A DNA stretch of 31,289 nucleotides from Penium margaritaceum (Eukaryota > Streptophyta > Zygnematophyceae > Desmidiales > Peniaceae): the NCBI GenBank assembly GCA_023375785.1, contig SZWC01000086.1, positions 372,226 to 403,514 on the forward strand, written 5' to 3'. The stretch's first letter is position 1. Each line of letters opens with the position of its first letter. A program made the translations under genes and the position numbers. Below the pieces are notes generated by a model, which did not search any database, was not told the DNA's origin, and saw only the letters and a program-made list of their open reading frames with translations. Below, one piece after another: positions 23,571 through 31,289 of the stretch.

Positions 23571-26500
23571 AGCCCATCTTCCAGTCCAACTTCCAACCCA
23601 GCTTCTAGCCCATCTTCCAGTCCAACTTCCAACCCAGCTTCTAGCCCATCTTCCAGTCCAACTTCCAACCCAGCTTCTAGCCCATCTTCCAGTCCAACTT
23701 CCAACCCAGCTTCTAGCCCATCTTCCAGTCCAACTTCCAACCCAGCTTCTAGCCCATCTTCCAGTCCAACTTCCAACCCAGCTTCTAGCCCATCTTCCAG
23801 TCCAACTTCCAACCCAGCTTCTAGCCCATCTTCCAGTCCAACTTCCAACCCAGCTTCTAGCCCATCTTCCAGTCCAACTTCCAACCCAGCTTCTAGCCCA
23901 TCTTCCAGTCCAACTTCCAACCCAGCTTCTAGCCCATCTTCCAGTCCAACTTCCAACCCAGCTTCTAGCCCATCTTCCAGTCCAACTTCCAACCCAGCTT
24001 CTAGCCCATCTTCCAGTCCAACTTCCAACCCAGCTTCTAGCCCATCTTCCAGTCCAACTTCCAACCCAGCTTCTAGCCCATCTTCCAGTCCAACTTCCAA
24101 CCCAGCTTCTAGCCCATCTTCCAGTCCAACTTCCAACCCAGCTTCTAGCCCATCTTCCAGTCCAACTTCCAACCCAGCTTCTAGCCCATCTTCCAGTCCA
24201 ACTTCCAACCCAGCTTCTAGCCCATCTTCCAGTCCAACTTCCAACCCAGCTTCTAGCCCATCTTCCAGTCCAACTTCCAACCCAGCTTCTAGCCCATCTT
24301 CCAGTCCAACTTCCAACCCAGCTTCTAGCCCATCTTCCAGTCCAACTTCCAACCCAGCTTCTAGCCCATCTTCCAGTCCAACTTCCAACCCAGCTTCTAG
24401 CCCATCTTCCAGTCCAACTTCCAACCCAGCTTCTAGCCCATCTTCCAGTCCAACTTCCAACCCAGCTTCTAGCCCATCTTCCAGTCCAACTTCCAACCCA
24501 GCTTCTAGCCCATCTTCCAGTCCAACTTCCAACCCAGCTTCTAGCCCATCTTCCAGTCCAACTTCCAACCCAGCTTCTAGCCCATCTTCCAGTCCAACTT
24601 CCAACCCAGCTTCTAGCCCATCTTCCAGTCCAACTTCCAACCCAGCTTCTAGCCCATCTTCCAGTCCAACTTCCAACCCAGCTTCTAGCCCATCTTCCAG
24701 TCCAACTTCCAACCCAGCTTCTAGCCCATCTTCCAGTCCAACTTCCAACCCAGCTTCTAGCCCATCTTCCAGTCCAACTTCCAACCCAGCTTCTAGCCCA
24801 TCTTCCAGTCCAACTTCCAACCCAGCTTCTAGCCCATCTTCCAGTCCAACTTCCAACCCAGCTTCTAGCCCATCTTCCAGTCCAACTTCCAACCCAGCTT
24901 CTAGCCCATCTTCCAGTCCAACTTCCAACCCAGCTTCTAGCCCATCTTCCAGTCCAACTTCCAACCCAGCTTCTAGCCCATCTTCCAGTCCAACTTCCAA
25001 CCCAGCTTCTAGCCCATCTTCCAGTCCAACTTCCAACCCAGCTTCTAGCCCATCTTCCAGTCCAACTTCCAACCCAGCTTCTAGCCCATCTTCCAGTCCA
25101 ACTTCCAACCCAGCTTCTAGCCCATCTTCCAGTCCAACTTCCAACCCAGCTTCTAGCCCATCTTCCAGTCCAACTTCCAACCCAGCTTCTAGCCCATCTT
25201 CCAGTCCAACTTCCAACCCAGCTTCTAGCCCATCTTCCAGTCCAACTTCCAACCCAGCTTCTAGCCCATCTTCCAGTCCAACTTCCAACCCAGCTTCTAG
25301 CCCATCTTCCAGTCCAACTTCCAACCCAGCTTCTAGCCCATCTTCCAGTCCAACTTCCAACCCAGCTTCTAGCCCATCTTCCAGTCCAACTTCCAACCCA
25401 GCTTCTAGCCCATCTTCCAGTCCAACTTCCAACCCAGCTTCTAGCCCATCTTCCAGTCCAACTTCCAACCCAGCTTCTAGCCCATCTTCCAGTCCAACTT
25501 CCAACCCAGCTTCTAGCCCATCTTCCAGTCCAACTTCCAACCCAGCTTCTAGCCCATCTTCCAGTCCAACTTCCAACCCAGCTTCTAGCCCATCTTCCAG
25601 TCCAACTTCCAACCCAGCTTCTAGCCCATCTTCCAGTCCAACTTCCAACCCAGCTTCTAGCCCATCTTCCAGTCCAACTTCCAACCCAGCTTCTAGCCCA
25701 TCTTCCAGTCCAACTTCCAACCCAGCTTCTAGCCCATCTTCCAGTCCAACTTCCAACCCAGCTTCTAGCCCATCTTCCAGTCCAACTTCCAACCCAGCTT
25801 CTAGCCCATCTTCCAGTCCAACTTCCAACCCAGCTTCTAGCCCATCTTCCAGTCCAACTTCCAACCCAGCTTCTAGCCCATCTTCCAGTCCAACTTCCAA
25901 CCCAGCTTCTAGCCCATCTTCCAGTCCAACTTCCAACCCAGCTTCTAGCCCATCTTCCAGTCCAACTTCCAACCCAGCTTCTAGCCCATCTTCCAGTCCA
26001 ACTTCCAACCCAGCTTCTAGCCCATCTTCCAGTCCAACTTCCAACCCAGCTTCTAGCCCATCTTCCAGTCCAACTTCCAACCCAGCTTCTAGCCCATCTT
26101 CCAGTCCAACTTCCAACCCAGCTTCTAGCCCATCTTCCAGTCCAACTTCCAACCCAGCTTCTAGCCCATCTTCCAGTCCAACTTCCAACCCAGCTTCTAG
26201 CCCATCTTCCAGTCCAACTTCCAACCCAGCTTCTAGCCCATCTTCCAGTCCAACTTCCAACCCAGCTTCTAGCCCATCTTCCAGTCCAACTTCCAACCCA
26301 GCTTCTAGCCCATCTTCCAGTCCAACTTCCAACCCAGCTTCTAGCCCATCTTCCAGTCCAACTTCCAACCCAGCTTCTAGCCCATCTTCCAGTCCAACTT
26401 CCAACCCAGCTTCTAGCCCATCTTCCAGTCCAACTTCCAACCCAGCTTCTAGCCCATCTTCCAGTCCAACTTCCAACCCAGCTTCTAGCCCATCTTCCAG

Positions 26501-27565
26501 TCCAACTTCCAACCCAGCTTCTAGCCCATCTTCCAGTCCAACTTCCAACCCAGCTTCTAGCCCATCTTCCAGTCCAACTTCCAACCCAGCTTCTAGCCCA
26601 TCTTCCAGTCCAACTTCCAACCCAGCTTCTAGCCCATCTTCCAGTCCAACTTCCAACCCAGCTTCTAGCCCATCTTCCAGTCCAACTTCCAACCCAGCTT
26701 CTAGCCCATCTTCCAGTCCAACTTCCAACCCAGCTTCTAGCCCATCTTCCAGTCCAACTTCCAACCCAGCTTCTAGCCCATCTTCCAGTCCAACTTCCAA
26801 CCCAGCTTCTAGCCCATCTTCCAGTCCAACTTCCAACCCAGCTTCTAGCCCATCTTCCAGTCCAACTTCCAACCCAGCTTCTAGCCCATCTTCCAGTCCA
26901 ACTTCCAACCCAGCTTCTAGCCCATCTTCCAGTCCAACTTCCAACCCAGCTTCTAGCCCATCTTCCAGTCCAACTTCCAACCCAGCTTCTAGCCCATCTT
27001 CCAGTCCAACTTCCAACCCAGCTTCTAGCCCATCTTCCAGTCCAACTTCCAACCCAGCTTCTAGCCCATCTTCCAGTCCAACTTCCAACCCAGCTTCTAG
27101 CCCATCTTCCAGTCCAACTTCCAACCCAGCTTCTAGCCCATCTTCCAGTCCAACTTCCAACCCAGCTTCTAGCCCATCTTCCAGTCCAACTTCCAACCCA
27201 GCTTCTAGCCCATCTTCCAGTCCAACTTCCAACCCAGCTTCTAGCCCATCTTCCAGTCCAACTTCCAACCCAGCTTCTAGCCCATCTTCCAGTCCAACTT
27301 CCAACCCAGCTTCTAGCCCATCTTCCAGTCCAACTTCCAACCCAGCTTCTAGCCCATCTTCCAGTCCAACTTCCAACCCAGCTTCTAGCCCATCTTCCAG
27401 TCCAACTTCCAACCCAGCTTCTAGCCCATCTTCCAGTCCAACTTCCAACCCAGCTTCTAGCCCATCTTCCAGTCCAACTTCCAACCCAGCTTCTAGCCCA
27501 TCTTCCAGTCCAACTTCCAACCCAGCTTCTAGCCCATCTTCCAGTCCAACTTCCAACCCAGCTTC
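23571..27565. repeat. Homogeneous 36-bp higher-order array, about 111 copies
   Basis: The unit is three diverged 12-mers: CCCAGCTTCTAG, CCCATCTTCCAG and TCCAACTTCCAA. The sequence cycles with a period of 36 bp and I see no substitution or indel over 3,995 bp, about 111 copies. Perfect periodicity ends at both sides at the same kind of site: TTCC where the unit has TTCT, at 23570 and at 27566. Read in the NPTS frame, each unit would be PASSPSSSPTSN, but the opposite strand is equally open. A lone copy of the unit lies outside the array at 27881-27916. Such uniformity means very recent amplification, strong homogenisation, or consensus error in assembly. Confidence 0.97.
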
Positions 27566-27869
27566 CAGCCCAACTTCCAACCCATCCTCCAACCCAGCAT
27601 CCAACCTAACGTCCGACCAGACTTCCAACCCAGCTTCCATCTCAACTTCATACCCAACTTCCAGCCCAACTTCTAACCCAACTTCCAACCTAATTCCCAT
27701 CTTAATTTCCATCCCAGCAACCATCCCAAATTCGAATACAACTTCCATCTTAACTTCCAACCCAATTTCCAACCGAGTTTCCAACCCAACTACCAACCAA
27801 ACTTCCAACCCAACTTCAAACCCAGCTTCCAACCCAGCTTCTAGCCACAACTCCAACTCAACTTCCAAC

Positions 27870-27920
27870 CCAACTTCCAACCCAGCTTCTAGCCCATCTT
27901 CCAGTCCAACTTCCAACCCA
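27870..27920. repeat. Isolated single copy of the 36-bp unit
   Basis: These 51 bp match the 36-bp array exactly: one whole unit at 27881-27916 plus partial units on both sides. It sits 305 bp to the right of the array and is separated from it by ordinary diverged 12-mers. It may be a remnant of the pre-amplification state, or a copy moved by unequal exchange. Confidence 0.85.
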
Positions 27921-28653
27921 ACTTCCAATCCAACTTCCAACCCAACTTTCAGCCCAAATTCTAACCCAACTTTCAACCCAACTTCCAATCCAAATACCAA
28001 TCCAACATCCAAGCCAACATCCAATCCAACTTCCAACCCAACTTCCATCCCAACTTCCAATCCAACTTCCAACCCAACTTCCAACCCAACTGCCATCCCA
28101 CCTTCCATTCCAGCTTCCAACCGAACTTCCAACCCAACTTCCAACCCAACTTCCAATCCAACTCCCAGCCCAACTTCGAACCCAACTTCTAACCCAACTT
28201 CCCGCCCCACTTCCAACCCAACTTCCAACCCAACTTCCAAGCCAACTTCCAATCCAACTTCGAACCAGACTCACATATCAACTTCCAATCCAACGTCCAA
28301 CCCAACTTCCAGCCTAGCGTCCAACCCAAATTCCAACTCAAATTCCAACCCAACTTCAGACCTAACTTCCAACCTAAGTTCCAACCCAGCTTCCAACCCA
28401 ACTTCCAACCCAACATCCAATCCAACTTCCAACCCAGCTCCCAACCCAACTTTCAACCCAACTTCCATCTTAACTTCCAACCCAACGTCCATCCCAACTT
28501 ACAAGTCAACGTCCAACCCAACTTCCATCCCAAAGTCCAACCCAACTTCCAACCCAACTTCGAACCCAAATTATAACCTAACTTCCAACCCAACTTGCAA
28601 CGCAACTTTCAACCAACTTCCAAACAAACGTCCAACCCAGCTTCCAAGCCAAC

Positions 28654-29301
28654 TTTCAACCCTACTTCCAACACATCTTCCAACTTAACCTACAACCCAG
28701 CTTCGAACGAAATATTCGACCAGACTTTAAACCTTACATCCAACCCAACTTCAAACCCAACTTCCAACATGGCTCCCATCCTATTTTCCATCCCAACTTC
28801 CATCCCAGCTTCCAACCCAACTTCCAGCCCAGCGTCCAACCCAACTTTCAACCCAACTTCCATCTTAACTTCCAACCCAATTTCCAACCGAGTTTCCAAC
28901 CCAACTACCAACCAAACTTCCAACCCAACTTCAAACCTAACTTCCAACCCAAGTTCCAACCCAGCTTCCAACCCAATTTTCAACCCTACTTCCAACACAT
29001 CTTCCAACTTAACCTACAACCCAGCTTCGAACGAAATATTCGACCAGACTTTAAACCTTACATCCAACCCAACTTCAAACCCAACTTCCAACATGGCTCC
29101 CATCCTATTTTCCATCCCAACTTCCATCCCAGCTTCCAACCCAACTTCCAGCCCAGCGTCCAACCCAACTTTCAACCCAACTTCCATCTTAACTTCCAAC
29201 CCAATTTCCAACCGAGTTTCCAACCCAACTACCAACCAAACTTCCAACCCAACTTCAAACCTAACTTCCAACCCAAGTTCCAACCCAGCTTCCAACCCAA
29301 C
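28654..29301. repeat. 324-bp tandem duplication (27 units), two near-identical copies
   Basis: 28654-28977 repeats at 28978-29301. Both copies contain the unusual words CGAACGAAATATTCGACC, ACATGGCTCCCATCC and AACCGAGTTTCC, which are far from the 12-mer consensus. I see no difference over almost the whole length. A partial third copy begins with CTTCCAGCCCAGCGTCC at 29301, 156 bp after the matching point in copy 2, and fades by about 29370. Confidence 0.88.
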
Positions 29302-29979
29302 TTCCAGCCCAGCGTCCAACCCAACTTTCAACCCAACTTCCATCTTAACTTCCAACCCAATTTCCAACCCAACTTCCAACCCCGCTTCCAACCCAACTTC
29401 CAACCTAACTTCCAACCCAACTTCCAATCCAACTTCCATCCCAATGTTTTGCCCAAGTTCCAACCTAATTTCCAACCCAACTTCCAACCCAACATCCCAC
29501 CCAACTTCCATCCCAACTTCCAGCCCAATTTCCAACCCAACTTCCAACCCAAGTACAAAGCCAGCTTCCAACCCAACGCCCAGCCCAACGTCCAACCCAA
29601 CTCTCAACCCAACCTCCAACACAACTTCCATCCCAAGTTCCAGTCCAACTTCCAACCCAACTTCCAATCCAACTTCCAACCCAACTTACAACCCAACTTT
29701 CAACCCAACTTCCAACCAAACTCCCATCTCAACTTACAGTCCAACGTTTAAACCAGCTTCCAACCTAATGTCCAACCCAACTTCCGACTCAACTTCCAAC
29801 CCAACTTCCAACCTAACTTCCAACCCAACTTCCAACCCCGCTTCCAACCCAACTTCCAACCCAACCTCCAATCCAACTTCCAACCCAACTTCGAACCCAA
29901 CTTTCAGCCCAACTTCAATCTCAACTTCCAACCCAACTTCCATCCCAACTTCCAACTCAACTTCCAACCCAACTTCCAA

Positions 29980-30111
29980 CCCAAAGTCCAACCTTACTTC
30001 CAACCCAACTTCGAACCCAAATTCTAACACAGCTTCCAACCCAACTTCCAACGCAACTTCCAACCAACTTCCAAACCAACGTCCAACCCAACTTCCAACT
30101 CAGCTTTCAAC
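29980..30111. repeat. Dispersed block, first copy (second at 30855-30987)
   Basis: A run of rare variants (CCAAAGTCCAACCTTAC, CTTCGAACCCAAATTC, AACACAGC, AACGCAAC, then an 11-bp unit AACCAACTTCC and CAACGTCCAACC) occurs here and again 875 bp downstream. 875 is 73 units minus one base. A more diverged relative lies at about 28560-28645. The 11-bp unit in each copy moves the open frame from NPTS to QLPT. Confidence 0.82.
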
Positions 30112-30122
30112 TCATCTTCCAA

Positions 30123-30300
30123 CCCAGCTTCCAATCCAGATACCAATCCAACATCCAATGCAACTTCCAACCCAACTTCCATCCCAACTTCCAGTCCAAC
30201 TTCCAACCCAACTTCCAACCCAGCTTCTAACCCAACCTTCAGCCCAGCTTCCAATCCAGATACCAATCCAACATCCAATGCAACTTCCAACCCAACTTCC
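30123..30300. repeat. 120-bp spaced duplication within the 12-bp array
   Basis: The 58 bases at 30123-30180 (including CCAGATACCAATCCAACATC and AATGCAAC) recur identically at 30243-30300, an offset of 120 bp or ten units. Material between the copies is similar but diverged. Confidence 0.85.
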
Positions 30301-30600
30301 AACCCAACTTCCAACCCAACCCCCAATCCAACTTCCAACCCATTATCCATCCCAACTTCCATCCCAGCTTCCAACGCAACTTCCAGCCCAACATCCAACC
30401 CAACTTCAAACAAAACTTCTAACCCAACTTCTAACCCAACATTGGGCCCCACTTTCAACCCAACTTCCAACCCAACTTCCAACCCAACATCCAACCCAAC
30501 TTCTAACCCAAATTCCAACCCAACTTCCAACCCAACTTCCAACCCAGCTTCCAACCCAACTTAGAACTCAACTTACAACCCAACGTCCATCCCAACGTCC

Positions 30601-30840
30601 AACCCAACTTTCAACCCAACTACCAAGCCAACTTAAAACCCAAGGTCCAACCCAACTTCCAATCCAACTTTCAACCCAACTACCAAGCCAACTTAAAACC
30701 CAAGGTCCAACCCAACTTCCAATCCAACTTTCAACCCAACTACCAAGCCAACTTAAAACCCAAGGTCCAACCCAACTTCCAATCCAACTTTCAACCCAAC
30801 TACCAAGCCAACTTAAAACCCAAGGTCCAACCCAACTTCC
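30601..30840. repeat. 60-bp tandem repeat, four copies
   Basis: A 60-bp unit (five 12-mers) containing CTACCAAGCCAACTTAAAAC and CCCAAGGTCCAACCC is repeated four times. Copies 2-4 look identical; copy 1 differs only at its second or third base (AACCC instead of AATCC). It is followed by a partial match (AATCCAACTT) at 30841. Each unit carries the word TTAA, which gives a stop codon in one forward frame. Confidence 0.92.
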
Positions 30841-30854
30841 AATCCAACTTCCAA

Positions 30855-30987
30855 CCCAAAGTCCAACCTTACTTCCAACCCAACTTCGAACCCAAATTCT
30901 AACACAGCTTCCAACCCAACTTCCAACGCAACTTCCAACCAACTTCCAAACCAACGTCCAACCCAACTTCCAACTCAGCTTTCAACT
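30855..30987. repeat. Dispersed block, second copy (first at 29980-30111)
   Basis: This is the second copy of the rare-variant run described at 29980. It lies directly after the four-copy 60-bp repeat, whose right edge is marked by AATCCAACTTCCAACCC. Similarity to the first copy fades after CAGCTTTCAACTC, where this copy has CTACTTCC and the first has ATCTTCC. Confidence 0.8.
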
Positions 30988-31289
30988 CTACTTCCAACCT
31001 AGCTTCCAACTTAACATCCAACCCAGCTTCCAACAAAACTTCCGACCATACTTCCATCCTTACATCCAACCGAAGTTCTAACCCAACTTCCAACATAGTT
31101 TTCATCCTATTTTCCATCCCAACTTCCAATCCAACTTCCATCCCAATTTCTAGCCCAAGTTCCAACCTAATTTCCAACCCAACTTCCAACCCAACTTCCA
31201 ACCCAACTTCCAACCCAGCTTCCAACCCAACTTCAAACCCAACTTCCATCCCATCTTCCAGTCCAACTTCCAACCCAACTTCCAACCCA

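Larger units (their letters stand above)
22588..31289. repeat. 12-bp tandem satellite array, consensus AACCCAACTTCC
   Basis: Everything from the junction to the window end is head-to-tail 12-bp units, consensus AACCCAACTTCC, in one orientation. The + strand is C/A/T with almost no G, so the - strand is G-rich (GGAAGTTGGGTT). Frequent variants are CAGCTT for CAACTT, ATCCCA for AACCCA, AATCCA, TTCTAA, AACCAA and TTCGAA. In one frame it reads NPTS repeated; other frames read QLPT, NFQP, and on the - strand GLEV, GWKL and GSWV. Substitutions hit all codon positions and mostly change the residue (N to I, S to F or Y, T to A, P to Q, L or R), and frames shift where units lose a base, so I do not call a gene. 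The array continues beyond the window. Confidence 0.96.
27566..31289. repeat. Diverged 12-bp units right of the 36-bp array, with nested duplications
   Basis: This returns to diverged 12-mers. Runs of rare variants recur: AACCGAGTTT (27771, 28886, 29210), the CCAGCCCAGCGTCC word (near 28821, 29145 and 29301), a CCAAAGTCCAACCTTAC block (29981, 30856), and CATCCTATTTTCC (about 28780, 29103 and 31106). These define overlapping higher-order repeats with spacings of 324, 875 and about 1,115-1,450 bp. No unique sequence is present. Confidence 0.88.

Noticed and set aside
22566-28688. Open frame of about 2,040 codons reading NPTS repeats, resembling a mucin-like or cell-surface PTS-rich protein
   Set aside because: It starts inside the 15-mer satellite and crosses the junction. 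It is matched by open frames on the other strand, shows no signal peptide or non-repeat domain, and varies at all codon positions. The NP(T/S) words are also not N-glycosylation sites, because proline blocks the sequon.
30601-30840. TTAA words as piggyBac-type insertion sites
   Set aside because: The words are part of a 60-bp repeat unit and no element or footprint accompanies them.
22588-31289. Telomeric repeat, because the minus strand contains TTGGGTT
   Set aside because: The period is 12 bp with a GGAAG portion. It is not a known telomere unit and shows none of the perfect short-period runs of telomeres.

Overview
The window is non-coding tandem-repeat (satellite/minisatellite) DNA from end to end. 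I find no gene, RNA gene, transposon, CRISPR array or ordinary regulatory site that I can support. Array scale, nested higher-order structure and an assembly gap (120 N at 20158-20277) point to a draft assembly of a eukaryotic nuclear genome. The sequence does not let me name the organism.

Region 1 (1 to about 22580) is an array of a 15-bp unit, consensus GGTCAGAAACACAST with S = G or C, roughly 1,500 units. Units are diverged, and rare variants recur in the same order at long intervals, so the array has higher-order repeats (HORs). At 1-4.2 kb and 5.0-7.8 kb the period is about 1.41 kb. From about 10.5 kb a block of about 3.6-3.7 kb (10554-14220) recurs at 16422-19971, shifted 5.75-5.87 kb. 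A module of about 0.77 kb is tandemly triplicated between them (14221-16421). Landmarks, called P, T, Q and R here, recur in the order P-T-Q-R. The gap lies inside an R module. Its two flanks are near-identical, and merging them restores the spacing seen in the sister copies exactly, so the gap is probably a false duplication.

Region 2 (about 22588 to the window end) starts immediately after region 1 and is a different satellite: a 12-bp unit, consensus AACCCAACTTCC, almost free of G on the + strand. Inside it, 23571-27565 is a 36-bp unit (three diverged 12-mers) repeated about 111 times with no difference that I can see. The 12-bp array on both sides is diverged and carries smaller duplications: 324 bp x2, 120 bp x2, 60 bp x4, and a dispersed block 875 bp apart.

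Both unit lengths are multiples of three and their consensus contains few stop words. Very long open frames therefore appear in most or all reading frames, the longest about 2,040 codons at 22566-28688. They are by-products of periodicity: several frames on both strands are open together, substitutions change amino acids freely, and frames switch wherever a unit loses a base. I annotate none as CDS. The window holds two satellite families, their junction, and a record of array growth at several scales.
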